Source: Alphaproteobacteria bacterium
GTDB taxonomy: Bacteria > Pseudomonadota > Alphaproteobacteria > Reyranellales > Reyranellaceae
Assembly: GCA_016870055.1 (NCBI GenBank)
Contig: VGCQ01000002.1
Coordinates: forward strand, 1-45,582
Direction of reading: 5' to 3'
DNA: 45,582 bases
Below, piece after piece: positions 24,364-32,766 of the stretch. The translations under genes and the position numbers were made by a program. Position 1 is the stretch's first letter; each line of letters starts with the position of its first letter. The notes below the pieces were generated by a model that saw only the letters and a list, made by a program, of their open reading frames with translations, searched no databases and had not been told where the DNA came from.

Positions 24364-25389
24364 ATGGAGACGTTGCGCACCCTGGAGGCGCTCGAGCGCG
24401 AGGGCCTGATCGAGTCGGCTGCGGTACTGGCCGATGCAGCGCAGTCGATGGCGATCGCGCTCACGCCCGACATGCTGGCGGCGATCGACCGCAGCGATTC
24501 GGCCGACCCCATCGCCCGCCAGTTCGTGCCGAGTGCGGCGGAAACCGACGTCGCTCCCGACGAGCTGGCCGATCCGATCGGCGACGACGCACGCTCGCCG
24601 GTCAGAGGCATCGTCCACCGCTACCCCGACCGTGTGCTGCTGAAGCCGCTGCATGTCTGTCCAGTCTATTGCCGGTTCTGCTTCCGCCGCGAGAAGGTCG
24701 GACCGGGCGGCGAGGCCTTGTCGGCAGCCGAACTCGAGACCGCACTCGGCTACATCCGGGCACGGCCGCAGATTTGGGAGACGATCGTGACCGGCGGCGA
24801 TCCCCTGATGATGGCGCCGCGCCGTCTTGGCGATCTGATCACCGGCCTCGATGCCATCGACCATCTGGCCACGATCCGCATCCATAGCCGCGTGCCGATC
24901 GTCGACGGCGGCCGTGTCACCGACGAACTGGTGGCGGCATTGAAGCCACGACGGGCGGCACTGTGGCTTGCCGTTCATTGCAACCATCCGCGCGAGCTCA
25001 CGGCCGCGGCCCGGGCGGCCCTGGCACGGCTGGCCGACAACGGCATCCCGCTGATCGGGCAGACGGTGCTGCTGGCCGGCGTCAACGACGACGCAGAAAC
25101 CCTGGAAAGCTTGATGCGCGCCCTGGTGGCATCGCGCGTGAAGCCCTACTACCTGCATCATCCCGACCTGGTGCGCGGCACCGGGCATTTCCGGGTCACT
25201 ATCGAGCGCGGCCAAGCTTTGGTGAAGGCGCTGCGCGGACGGCTGAGCGGGCTTGCGCAACCGGCCTACGTGCTCGACGTGCCGGGCGGTCACGGCAAGG
25301 TGCCGATCGGACCGAGCTATCTCGGCGATGATCCCGACGCTCTGCTGGTCGAGGACGCCTTCGGCGGCCAGCACCGCTATCCGCGGTGA
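24364..25389 (+). CDS. Lysine 2,3-aminomutase-like radical SAM protein (KamA/EpmB family)
   Basis: A 341-residue radical SAM enzyme. The [4Fe-4S] motif CPVYCRFC uses C99, C103 and C106. The PLP lysine of aminomutases is seen as K312 in PGGHGKVPIG. Other family motifs are ETIVTGGDPLMM and RIHSRVPIV. Length equals EpmB, which converts lysine to beta-lysine for elongation factor P, and lacks the C-terminal extension of clostridial lysine aminomutase (about 416). The ATG at 24364 is the first plausible start; upstream codons in this frame overlap the monooxygenase gene. Neither efp nor epmA is in the window, so an EF-P role is only inferred from size. Confidence 0.88.
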   Translation: METLRTLEALEREGLIESAAVLADAAQSMAIALTPDMLAAIDRSDSADPIARQFVPSAAETDVAPDELADPIGDDARSPVRGIVHRYPDRVLLKPLHVCPVYCRFCFRREKVGPGGEALSAAELETALGYIRARPQIWETIVTGGDPLMMAPRRLGDLITGLDAIDHLATIRIHSRVPIVDGGRVTDELVAALKPRRAALWLAVHCNHPRELTAAARAALARLADNGIPLIGQTVLLAGVNDDAETLESLMRALVASRVKPYYLHHPDLVRGTGHFRVTIERGQALVKALRGRLSGLAQPAYVLDVPGGHGKVPIGPSYLGDDPDALLVEDAFGGQHRYPR

Positions 25390-25392
25390 TCC

Positions 25393-25842
25393 CTACTCGT
25401 CGAAGGCGGCGTCGCCGACCGGACCCGGCGGCTCGACGACAAGCTCGACCTCGACCGTCCCGGCCCTCTCGAAGGTGAGCGTCACGGGCAGTCGCGACCC
25501 GACGGACGGGGCGGTCTTGAAGCCATGCAACAGCAGGTGATAGCCGCGCGGCTTGAGTTCGATCGTGCTGCCGGCCTGGATCACCACGCCATGGGCGAGC
25601 GGCACCATCTGGATCACGGACCCGACGACCTTGATGCCCTGCAGTTCGGCAGCCCCGCCGCTCGCCGGGCTGCCGGCGCCGGCCAACCGGTCGGACTCGG
25701 CGCCGCGATTGGCGATGGTGAGGAAGCCACCGACGAGGAAGCCAGGCAGCCGGCCTCCCGCCCGTGCCCACGGCCGGCCGATCTCGATCGTCCCCTGCAC
25801 CACAGCCGGCTGTTCCCGGCGGCCACGCGACCATTTCAACAC
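25393..25842 (-). CDS. PCuAC-like copper chaperone homologue without signal peptide
   Basis: A 149-residue protein with the PCu(A)C cupredoxin-like fold pattern: IEIGRPWARA, GGFLTIANRGAESDRLAGAGSPA and AGSTIELKPRGYHLLLHGFK. The normal copper motif is H-x10-M-x(21)-H-x-M. Here the first His is Q68 and the last Met is L104, while M79 and H102 remain, so two of four ligands are gone. The start is GTG at 25842 behind GGAGG; a TAA five codons upstream in the same frame rules out a longer N-terminus, so no signal peptide is possible although the family is normally periplasmic. Copper delivery to cytochrome oxidase is therefore doubtful. It meets the aminomutase-like gene with 3 bases between stops. 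Confidence 0.75.
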   Translation of the reverse strand: MLKWSRGRREQPAVVQGTIEIGRPWARAGGRLPGFLVGGFLTIANRGAESDRLAGAGSPASGGAAELQGIKVVGSVIQMVPLAHGVVIQAGSTIELKPRGYHLLLHGFKTAPSVGSRLPVTLTFERAGTVEVELVVEPPGPVGDAAFDE

Positions 25843-25949
25843 AAGCGACCTCCATTAGATTTTCTTTGAAGTGCCGTGAAATTTCGCGCTCGTCGAGTCC
25901 TGCGATCCGTCGGGCCAGACCAAAATTTTCCTTGGCCTTGGCTCGCCAT

Positions 25950-26876
25950 TCAGCGGCGCCCGCCAGTCGCGACGGCGGCCGGGCGGACGGCGCGCGTTTG
26001 CGGTGCGTTCAGTTCCTCGACCAGCCATTCCTCGAAGGCCTTGGTCTTCGGCCGGTTGGCCGAGGCCGGCGGGCAGACGAACCACCACGCCTTGCCGCTG
26101 TCGACGATCTGCGGGAACGGCTGGAACAGCCGACCCGACGCCAGGTCCTCGCGGAAGAGCTGCGGCGGACCGACCGCCACCCCGGCCCCCTCCATCGCCG
26201 CCTCGACGGCGATCATGGTCGAATCGAAGGTGAGCACGCGCTTGGGCTTGAAGTCGCCCATGCCGACGGCACGCAGCCAAATCGACCATTCCGGATCGTA
26301 GGTCATGTCGATGAACGGCACGCGCTTCAGATCCTCGAGCGTCTTCAGCTTGTCACGGTAGCGACGACCGCACAGTGGCGTCAGCACGTCGGAAAAAAGC
26401 CTTGTGGCATGCAGCTCGGGCTCCGGTTGCACGGTGAAGCGGATGGCGCAGTCGAAATCCTCGCGCGCGAAGTCGACGCGCCGCTGCGTCGTCGTCATGC
26501 GGACCTCGATCTCGGGGTGCTTGGCCTGGAAGCGATGCAGCCGCGGCGCCAGCCAGCCCAAAGCGAAGGTGGTGACCAGGCTGACATTGAGCGTGCCGGA
26601 GTTGGCCTTGCGGCCGACGCGCTCGAGCGCGTTGGTCATGCGATCGAACGCGTCGCGCAAATCGGGCAGCAGCGCCTCGCCCTCGCTGGTGATCTCCAGC
26701 CCGCGCGGGCGGCGCACGAACAGCGCCACGCCCAGCCGCTCCTCGAGCGCCTTGACCTGATGACTGACCGCCGCCTGCGTCACGTACAATTCCTCGGCGG
26801 CGTGTGTGAAGCTCGCATGACGGGCCGCAGCCTCAAAGGCGCGAAGCGCGTTGAGCGGCAGTTGCGAGCGGCTCAT
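25950..26876 (-). CDS. LysR family transcriptional regulator, GcvA-like (paralogue of 10318-11220)
   Basis: A 308-residue LysR regulator. The DNA-binding part, LPLNALRAFEAAARHASF and AAEELYVTQAAVSHQVKALEE, is nearly the same as in the regulator at 10318-11220, while the effector domain differs (AREDFDCAIRFTVQPEPE; DMTYDPEWSIWLRAVG), suggesting a common origin and different ligands. The C-terminal 20 residues are Ala/Arg-rich and probably disordered. The ATG at 26876 faces a DUF1127 gene across 141 bases, repeating the first module's layout. Direct targets are unknown; self-control and control of the DUF1127 gene are likely. Confidence 0.92.
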   Translation of the reverse strand: MSRSQLPLNALRAFEAAARHASFTHAAEELYVTQAAVSHQVKALEERLGVALFVRRPRGLEITSEGEALLPDLRDAFDRMTNALERVGRKANSGTLNVSLVTTFALGWLAPRLHRFQAKHPEIEVRMTTTQRRVDFAREDFDCAIRFTVQPEPELHATRLFSDVLTPLCGRRYRDKLKTLEDLKRVPFIDMTYDPEWSIWLRAVGMGDFKPKRVLTFDSTMIAVEAAMEGAGVAVGPPQLFREDLASGRLFQPFPQIVDSGKAWWFVCPPASANRPKTKAFEEWLVEELNAPQTRAVRPAAVATGGRR

Positions 26877-26942
26877 GTCGGCAGCGATCCCATAGTTTTC
26901 CTAGGCCTCCCCCGAGCAATCGTCCTTTGCGGACAGCGATAC

Positions 26943-26962
26943 CTTAGCGCAAATAGGCCAAA
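26943..26962. promoter_or_regulatory. Second copy of the shared LysR/DUF1127 motif
   Basis: CTTAGCGCAAATAGGCCAAA matches the pattern CTTA-N3/4-AAATAGG-N-CAAA found at 11245-11263 in the other LysR/DUF1127 module. It is followed by CCAAACGGTCG at about 26979, which recalls CAAACGGTCG of the first module's palindrome. A regulator site or shared promoter element is inferred from the double occurrence. Confidence 0.45.
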
Positions 26963-27017
26963 GAAACGAGGTGCCAAACGGTCGATCCGGCCGGCGCACC
27001 CCGAATGGAGCTAAGCC

Positions 27018-27257
27018 ATGTCGACCCTGTCCAGCGTGCGGGACTTCGCCCGCGCGAGCACGCCATCCGTCACTTTCGGCCACGCCGTGGCGTTGCTCGC
27101 CGGTGTCGTCGTGGTCGGGATCGAGCATGTCATGACGCGCGTCGAGCTTGCCCGCTCGCGACGCCAGCTGGCCGAACTTGACGACCGGCTGTTGCGCGAC
27201 ATCGGGCTCGACCGGGCGACCGCCCGGCGCGAGGCCGACAAAGGCTTCTGGTCCTAA
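27018..27257 (+). CDS. DUF1127 domain small protein with N-terminal hydrophobic segment
   Basis: A 79-residue protein. Residues about 20-37 form a hydrophobic stretch (FGHAVALLAGVVVVGIEHV) that could associate with the membrane; the C-terminal half holds the DUF1127 pattern RRQLAELDDRLLRDIGLDRATARREADKGFW. The ending KGFW/KPFW is shared with the DUF1127 protein at 11340-11543. GGAG lies 7 bases before the ATG. It is divergent from the second GcvA-like gene. Function unknown. Confidence 0.85.
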   Translation: MSTLSSVRDFARASTPSVTFGHAVALLAGVVVVGIEHVMTRVELARSRRQLAELDDRLLRDIGLDRATARREADKGFWS

Positions 27258-27317
27258 ACGCCAATTGCCGGCGGGAAGCGGATAGAGCAGGCTGGGTCTT
27301 GGTGCTTTGATCGCGCT

Positions 27318-28466
27318 ATGATCCAGCATTCCCTGTCGCTTCCCACCTCCGCCCTGGCGTCGGCCAGCGCTGCGCCCAGCCTGCCTAACGAGACAACGTG
27401 CTGGCAGGCGCTGCAACGGCGCGATCGCGCCTACAACGGCCGGTTCTGGTTCTCGGTCAAGACGACCGGGGTCTATTGCCTGCCGTCCTGTGCCGCGCGT
27501 CCGCCGTTGCGCCGCAACGTCGCTTTCCATGCCTCGCCCGAAGCGGCCGAGGCGGCGGGTTTCCGCGCCTGCAAACGCTGCAAGCCGCGCGACTGGCGGG
27601 CCGATCTTGGCCTCAGCGCGCCGGTCGCGCGCGCCTGCGCCCTATTCGACGCGACCGATACCGACCAGCCGCCGTCGCTTGCCGAGGTGGCCCGCCGTGT
27701 CGGGCTGACCGCCGGTGCGCTCAGCAAGCGGTTCGTCGCCGAGCTCGGCGTCAATCCACGCGACTGGCTGGTGGCGCGCAAGCGCCAGCGCTTCCGCAAG
27801 GCGTTGCGCCAGGGCGAATCGGTGGCCGATGCCCTCTACGGCGCAGGCTACGGCTCGCCCAGCCGCGTCTACGAATCGAGCGACAAAGCGCTCGGCATGA
27901 CGCCCGCAACCTATGCCAAGGGGGGCGCCGGGGCCCGGATCGACTACACGACCGTCGACTCCGACTACGGCCGCGTGCTGGTCGCGACGACATATAAAGG
28001 CATCGCTGCGGTGTTCCTCGGCGACAGCGACCGTGGCCTCGAAGCCGACCTGCGGCGCGACTTCCCGGCGGCCGAGATCAGTCGCAACGACCGGGCGCTG
28101 GAGGGGCGCGTCAAGGCCGTGCTGGCCCGTCTGTACGGCCGCAAGCCCTCGGCGCTGGACGCCAGCGACGTGCCGCTCGATATCGTCGGCACGGCCTTCC
28201 AGTGGAAAGTATGGAAGGAGCTGACCAGGATCCCGGCCGGCCAGACCAGGACCTACGGCGAGATTGCGCGCCGTATCGGCAGGCCGGAGGCGGCCCGTGC
28301 GGTCGGCCGTGCCTGCGCGACCAATCAGGCAGCCGGCGTTATTCCCTGCCATCGCGCGGTTGCCAGCAACGGCGCGCTCAACGGCTATCGCTGGGGTGTG
28401 GCGCGCAAGGAGCGGCTGCTCGCTGCCGAACGATTGGCGGACGGGCGCCGGCGGAGCAGCAGGTAG
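27318..28466 (+). CDS. ada: Ada: bifunctional alkylation-response activator / O6-methylguanine-DNA methyltransferase
   Basis: A 382-residue DNA-repair sensor. The N-terminal zinc domain has four Cys in the expected pattern: C54 and C58 (GVYCLPSCAARPP) and C85 and C88 (RACKRCKP); C54 would take methyl groups from phosphotriesters and switch the protein into an activator. An AraC-type helix-turn-helix follows (SLAEVARRVGLTAGALSKRF). The C-terminal methyltransferase domain carries the acceptor Cys C344 in IPCHRAVASNGALNGYRWG. Length is slightly above Escherichia coli Ada (354) because of an N-terminal extension of about 20 residues. Its 3' end overlaps the Smr-domain gene on the other strand by 82 bases. 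Confidence 0.95.
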   Translation: MIQHSLSLPTSALASASAAPSLPNETTCWQALQRRDRAYNGRFWFSVKTTGVYCLPSCAARPPLRRNVAFHASPEAAEAAGFRACKRCKPRDWRADLGLSAPVARACALFDATDTDQPPSLAEVARRVGLTAGALSKRFVAELGVNPRDWLVARKRQRFRKALRQGESVADALYGAGYGSPSRVYESSDKALGMTPATYAKGGAGARIDYTTVDSDYGRVLVATTYKGIAAVFLGDSDRGLEADLRRDFPAAEISRNDRALEGRVKAVLARLYGRKPSALDASDVPLDIVGTAFQWKVWKELTRIPAGQTRTYGEIARRIGRPEAARAVGRACATNQAAGVIPCHRAVASNGALNGYRWGVARKERLLAAERLADGRRRSSR

Positions 28467-28960
28467 AAGGCGCCACCGCCGCCGTGGCGGGCGTGCGCGG
28501 GCCGCACGGCGCGGACGTGCTGTCGATTGTCGGCGCGATTGAGCCAACCGACGAATTCGGCGCGGATGCGGCCGCCCAGCAAGCGACCGCCGTCCAGTCG
28601 CAGGCCCTTGCCGGTGACGATCAGCACCACGCGCAGATCGCGCGCCGCGGCCTCCTCGAGAAAGCGGCCGACCGCGCGTTCGGCGGCAGTGAGCGTCATG
28701 CCGTGCAGATCGAGTGAGGCCTGAGGCAGAAGCTTGCCGCGCGCGAGTGAACGGGACACGTCGCGGTCGAAGCTGCCGTCGGCGGCGGCGAGGTCGGCCA
28801 TGATCGTCGGCGGGCGTGCGCGAGACCTTTCGAGCGGCTTAGCAGATCGCTCGGCCTTCGGCGTCGCGATGACGACGGCTGGCCGCGCCGCCGGCCTGCG
28901 GCTGCGCAGCGGTTTCACGCCAGCCATTGCCGCGGCGAACAGCTCGGCATCCTTGACCAT
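28385..28960 (-). CDS. Smr/MutS2-type domain protein
   Basis: A 191-residue protein. The first 80 residues are basic and Ala/Pro-rich. The Smr domain spans about 83-172 with LDLHGMT (83-89), the TGKG loop (116-119) and the closing HGGGGAFYLLLRR. Stand-alone Smr proteins are nucleases acting on DNA or RNA; the LDxH and TGxG motifs needed for this are intact. The final 27 codons are encoded opposite the end of ada, and about 20 of them lie beyond the domain. It is divergent from the TPR gene across 47 bases. A repair or RNA-processing role is possible. Confidence 0.88.
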   Translation of the reverse strand: MVKDAELFAAAMAGVKPLRSRRPAARPAVVIATPKAERSAKPLERSRARPPTIMADLAAADGSFDRDVSRSLARGKLLPQASLDLHGMTLTAAERAVGRFLEEAAARDLRVVLIVTGKGLRLDGGRLLGGRIRAEFVGWLNRADNRQHVRAVRPAHARHGGGGAFYLLLRRRPSANRSAASSRSLRATPQR

Positions 28961-29007
28961 GGCATTTCGTGTAGCCTTGGCGGCAGGGCGGGTCTACACA
29001 GCGCGCC

Positions 29008-30360
29008 ATGGCCCTGGCGCCTCCACCTCCCGCGCGGACTCCGCCGCCGCCCGATCCGGACCTTCAGACCGGCCTGCAATACCTCAAGGCGGGCTGGTTC
29101 GATCGCGCCGAGCCGCTGTTTCGATCGGCTCTGGCGCGCCATGGCGATCGGCCCGACATCCTGCACTTTCTCGCCGTCTGCGTCTCGCAGCGCGGGGCGC
29201 TGGCCGACGCCGAGGCGCTGTGGCGCAAGGCGCTCGCCAAGGACCCCAACGAGCCAATGCTGTCCTACAATCTCGCCCTCGTGGCGCGCCGCCTGGGCCG
29301 GCTCGACGAGGCCGCACGCCGCTTGCGCGACACGATCCGGCGTGCGCCCACCCATGTCGAGGCGCGGCTGGCGCTGGCTTCCATCCATATGGATCTCGGC
29401 CGCTATGCCGCCGCCGAACGCGAGCTGGCCGAGTTCGTGGCCAACCTCGACCAGGCGATCGAGAAGGGCGGCGACACGCTGAAGCCACTGCAGGCGCGGG
29501 CGCGCAACATGCTGGGCTATGCGCTCTATCGCCTGGGCAACTCTTCCGCGGCCATCGAGGTCCTCGACATGGCGCTGGCCGACGCCGGCGACGATGGCGA
29601 GCGCCGGGCGCAGATCCTGGGCGACCGCGCGCTCGCCCTGGGCGCGCTCGGCCACCACGAGGAAGCCGTCGCCGGTGCCCGCCAAGCGCTGGAGATGGCC
29701 CCCGACAGCGCGGGGCTGAACCATGCGCTGGGCTTCGTGCTGCATTTTGCCGGTCGGCCGGACGAGGCCATCCCGGCGATCCGGCGCGCCCTCGACCTCG
29801 ATCCGACCTTTGCCGCGGCGCTCAAGACGCTGGCGCTCGCCGAGGCCGCCGTTGGCCGCAAGGACGAGGCGGTCGAGCTGCTGCAGCGGGCGCGGCGCGA
29901 GAGCCCGGCGGACCGCGACGTCGTGCTGCAACTCTCGCTGCTGCAGGTCGATCGCAAGGAGTTCGCCGACGCCCTGCAGACGCTGGAGCCGCGGCTCAAG
30001 GAATCGCCCGATGACGTGCGGGTGCTCAACAACCAAGGCCTGGCGCTGCGTGGTCTGAAACGGTTCGAGGAGGCGCGTCGAGCGCTCAAGCGGGCGTCGC
30101 GGCTCTCCACCGACGATCCGCTGGTGCTGACCAATCTCGGCAGCGTGCTGGTCGATCTCGGCCGGGCGGCGGAGGCGAGGTCGCTGCACGAGCATGCGCT
30201 ACGCGTCCTGCCCGGCGATCCACGCCTGCTCGGCCATTATGGCATCTGCCTTGCCGCCCTGGGCGAGCGCGAGCGGGCGCGCGAGGCGCTGGATTCGGCG
30301 CTGGCCGCCGACCCCAACAATGCCGAGGCGCTCGACGCGCTGGTGAAGCTCAACACATGA
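29008..30360 (+). CDS. Tetratricopeptide repeat protein
   Basis: A 450-residue protein made almost entirely of TPR units, about eleven or twelve, from residue 18 to the end. Clear units include LQYLKAGWFDRAEPLFRSALAR, LSYNLALVARRLGRLDEAARRLRDTI and LVLTNLGSVLVDLGRAAEARSLHEHALRVLP. The N-terminal 20 residues are Pro-rich with no signal peptide, so it is probably cytoplasmic. There is no catalytic domain. The ATG at 29008 has only a weak ribosome binding site. It lies 10 bases before the yggS-type gene, so the two may share a transcript. The partner protein is unknown. Confidence 0.88.
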   Translation: MALAPPPPARTPPPPDPDLQTGLQYLKAGWFDRAEPLFRSALARHGDRPDILHFLAVCVSQRGALADAEALWRKALAKDPNEPMLSYNLALVARRLGRLDEAARRLRDTIRRAPTHVEARLALASIHMDLGRYAAAERELAEFVANLDQAIEKGGDTLKPLQARARNMLGYALYRLGNSSAAIEVLDMALADAGDDGERRAQILGDRALALGALGHHEEAVAGARQALEMAPDSAGLNHALGFVLHFAGRPDEAIPAIRRALDLDPTFAAALKTLALAEAAVGRKDEAVELLQRARRESPADRDVVLQLSLLQVDRKEFADALQTLEPRLKESPDDVRVLNNQGLALRGLKRFEEARRALKRASRLSTDDPLVLTNLGSVLVDLGRAAEARSLHEHALRVLPGDPRLLGHYGICLAALGERERAREALDSALAADPNNAEALDALVKLNT

Positions 30361-30370
30361 GGAGGCCGCG

Positions 30371-31039
30371 ATGAGCGACGGCGCCGACCGGTTGGCCGAG
30401 GTGCGCCGACGCATCGCCGAGGCGGCACGCGCCGCCGGACGCGATCCCGCCGCCGTGACGTTGGTCGCGGTGTCCAAGACCCACGGCGCGGACCGGGTGC
30501 GCGAACTGCTCGACGCCGGCCAGCGCGTGTTCGGCGAGAACCGCGTGCAGGAAGCCGAAGCGAAGTTCCCGGCGCTCAAGGCCCAATATCCCGATCTCAT
30601 GCTGCACCTGATCGGGCCGCTGCAGACCAACAAGGTGCGCGAGGCGGTGGCGCTGTTCGACGTCATCGAATCGGTCGATCGCGAGAAGCTGGCCGCCGCG
30701 CTCGCCAAGGAGATGGCGCGCGCCGCGCGGCGGCCGGCATGCTACGTGCAGGTCAACACCGGCGAGGAGCCGCAGAAGGCCGGGGTCCTGCCCGGCGAGG
30801 TCGACGCCTTCGTGGCGTCGTGCCGCGACGTCCACAAGCTGCCTCTGGTCGGGCTGATGTGCATCCCGCCGGTCGAGGAGGAACCCGCCCTGCATTTCGC
30901 CCTGTTGACCAAGATGGCGGCGCGCAACGGCCTTGCCCAGGTCAGCATGGGCATGAGCGCCGATTACGAGATCGCGGTGCGCCTGGGCGCCACCCATGTC
31001 CGCGTCGGCACGGCGCTGTTCGGCCACCGCGGCGGCTGA
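30371..31039 (+). CDS. YggS family PLP-binding protein (PLP homeostasis)
   Basis: A 222-residue cytoplasmic protein of the YggS/PROSC family, which carries PLP and keeps vitamin B6 and amino-acid pools balanced; no racemase activity is known for the family. The PLP lysine is K36 in VAVSKTHGAD. Other family motifs are VFGENRVQEAEAKF, LHLIGPLQTNK, VNTGEEPQKAGV and SMGMSADYEIAVRLGATHVRVGTALFG, the phosphate-binding end. Length is typical. GGAGG lies before the ATG. mutM starts 3 bases after the stop. Confidence 0.95.
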   Translation: MSDGADRLAEVRRRIAEAARAAGRDPAAVTLVAVSKTHGADRVRELLDAGQRVFGENRVQEAEAKFPALKAQYPDLMLHLIGPLQTNKVREAVALFDVIESVDREKLAAALAKEMARAARRPACYVQVNTGEEPQKAGVLPGEVDAFVASCRDVHKLPLVGLMCIPPVEEEPALHFALLTKMAARNGLAQVSMGMSADYEIAVRLGATHVRVGTALFGHRGG

Positions 31040-31042
31040 GCG

Positions 31043-31882
31043 ATGCCCGAGCTGCCGGAGGTCGAAACCGTCCGCCGCGGCCTGGTCCCCAAGCTGGTCG
31101 GCCGGCGCATCGTGCGCCTGGTGCAGCGGCGGCGCGATCTGCGCGTGCCGCTGCCGGCGCGGTTCGCCCAACGGGTCGAGGGCCGCACGGTGCGCGCCAT
31201 CGACCGGCGCGCCAAGTACCTGCTGATCCGCCTCGACGACGGCAACACCCTGATCGCCCATCTCGGCATGTCGGGCCGCATGACCCTGCATGACGGAGCA
31301 AGCGCCGCCGAACACCCGTTCGACCGTCACGACCATGTCGTGCTCGATACCGACCAGGGTTGGCAGGTTCGTTTCAACGATGCGCGCCGATTCGGCCTGA
31401 TGCTGCTTGCCGCCGACGCCGAGGTACCACGGCACAAGCTGTTCAGGGGTCTCGGGCCAGAACCGCTGGACGAGGCGTTCGACGGAGCCGCGCTTGCCGA
31501 CCGTCTGAAAGGCCGAAAAACGCCGATCAAGGCCGCGCTGCTCGACCAGAAGACCCTGGTCGGGGTGGGCAACATCTACGCTTGCGAGGCGCTGTTCCTC
31601 GCCGGCATCTCGCCACGCCGGTCGGCTCATACCGTGCAGGGCGAGCGCGCTGAGCGTCTGGCGGCCGCAATCAAGCAGGTGCTCCTGCGCTCGATCGACG
31701 ACGGCGGCTCGACGCTGCGCGATCATGTCCAGCCGGGTGGCGAGCTCGGCTACTTCCAGACCAGGTTCAACGTCTACGACCGCGTCGGCGCCGTCTGCCC
31801 GACGTCGGGCTGCGGCCGGCCGGTCAAGCGCTTGGTCCAGGCCGGCCGGTCGACCTTCTATTGCACACGCTGCCAACGCTAG
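31043..31882 (+). CDS. mutM: Formamidopyrimidine-DNA glycosylase
   Basis: The 279-residue base-excision repair enzyme that removes 8-oxoguanine and ring-opened purines. The N-terminus MPELPEVETV supplies catalytic P2 and E3, and K58 (RRAKYLLI) is the conserved beta-lyase/phosphate-contact lysine. VGVGNIYACEALF is the helix-two-turn-helix. The C-terminal zinc finger has four Cys: CPTSGC and FYCTRCQR. Length matches the family (about 270-290). Closely packed between yggS and the enoyl-CoA hydratase gene. Confidence 0.97.
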   Translation: MPELPEVETVRRGLVPKLVGRRIVRLVQRRRDLRVPLPARFAQRVEGRTVRAIDRRAKYLLIRLDDGNTLIAHLGMSGRMTLHDGASAAEHPFDRHDHVVLDTDQGWQVRFNDARRFGLMLLAADAEVPRHKLFRGLGPEPLDEAFDGAALADRLKGRKTPIKAALLDQKTLVGVGNIYACEALFLAGISPRRSAHTVQGERAERLAAAIKQVLLRSIDDGGSTLRDHVQPGGELGYFQTRFNVYDRVGAVCPTSGCGRPVKRLVQAGRSTFYCTRCQR

Positions 31883-31912
31883 CTTTAAGTACGGCGCAAG
31901 TTGGAGGACAAA

Positions 31913-32692
31913 GTGGCTGCCTATCAGAACATCAAGACCGAGACCAAAGGTCGGGTCGGCATCATCCGCCTCGATCGGCCGCAGGCGCTGAACGCCCTGT
32001 GTGCCGAGTTGGTGCGTGAACTCGGGGAGGCGCTCGACGCGTTCGAAGCCGCCCCCAGCATCGGCTGCTTGGTCCTCACTGGTAGCGACAAGGCCTTCGC
32101 CGCCGGCGCCGACATCAAGGAGATGAAGGACAAGTCCTACCAGGACGTCTTCCTCGAAGACTTCATCACCGTCGGCTGGGAGAAGGTAAGCCGCGTGCGC
32201 AAGCCGATCATCGCCGCCGTCGCGGGCTATGCACTGGGCGGCGGCTGCGAGATGGCGATGATGTGCGACTTCATCATCGCTGCAGACAATGCGAAGTTCG
32301 GCCAGCCGGAAATCACGCTCGGCACCATCCCGGGGGCCGGTGGCACCCAGCGCCTGCCCCGCTTCGTCGGCAAGGCCAAGGCGATGGATCTCGTGCTGAC
32401 TGGCCGCATGATGGACGCCGCCGAAGGCGAACGCTGCGGCCTGGTGAGCCGCGTCGTGCCGTTGGCCCAGCTGATGGACGATGCGATCGCCACAGCGGAG
32501 AAGATCGCCGGCATGTCTCTGCCGGCCACGATGGTCGCCAAGGAAGCGGTCAATCGCGCCTTCGAAACCACTCTGGCGGAAGGCGTTCGCTTCGAGCGCC
32601 GCACCTTCCATGCCACTTTCGCCTTCGACGATCGCGCCGAGGGCATGGCGGCGTTCGCGGCCAAGCGCAAAGCGGCCTGGAAGCATCGATGA
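31913..32692 (+). CDS. Enoyl-CoA hydratase (crotonase family)
   Basis: A 259-residue hydratase expected to add water across the double bond of a trans-2-enoyl-CoA in fatty-acid or amino-acid breakdown. The oxyanion-hole and active-site motifs are intact: [26 protein letters not shown] and [20 protein letters not shown]. Both catalytic Glu are present, E113 and E133, as in the rat mitochondrial enzyme. The GTG at 31913 is chosen because GGAGG stands 5 bases upstream and the family N-terminus starts there; a TTG at 31901 is possible. It is followed by the rpsT promoter. Confidence 0.94.
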   Translation: MAAYQNIKTETKGRVGIIRLDRPQALNALCAELVRELGEALDAFEAAPSIGCLVLTGSDKAFAAGADIKEMKDKSYQDVFLEDFITVGWEKVSRVRKPIIAAVAGYALGGGCEMAMMCDFIIAADNAKFGQPEITLGTIPGAGGTQRLPRFVGKAKAMDLVLTGRMMDAAEGERCGLVSRVVPLAQLMDDAIATAEKIAGMSLPATMVAKEAVNRAFETTLAEGVRFERRTFHATFAFDDRAEGMAAFAAKRKAAWKHR

Positions 32693-32710
32693 ACGGCCAT
32701 TCAGCCGGGG

Positions 32711-32739
32711 TTGACCGGCTGTCGGCCGGCCCGTATAAG
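32711..32739 (+). promoter_or_regulatory. Sigma-70-type promoter of rpsT
   Basis: TTGACC (32711-32716) and TATAAG (32734-32739) are separated by exactly 17 bases. Transcription would start near 32746, giving a leader of about 20 bases before the rpsT start codon. This is the best sigma-70-like promoter that I see in the window. Confidence 0.75.
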
Positions 32740-32766
32740 CGCGCCCTTCCGAGGCACGAGGCATAG

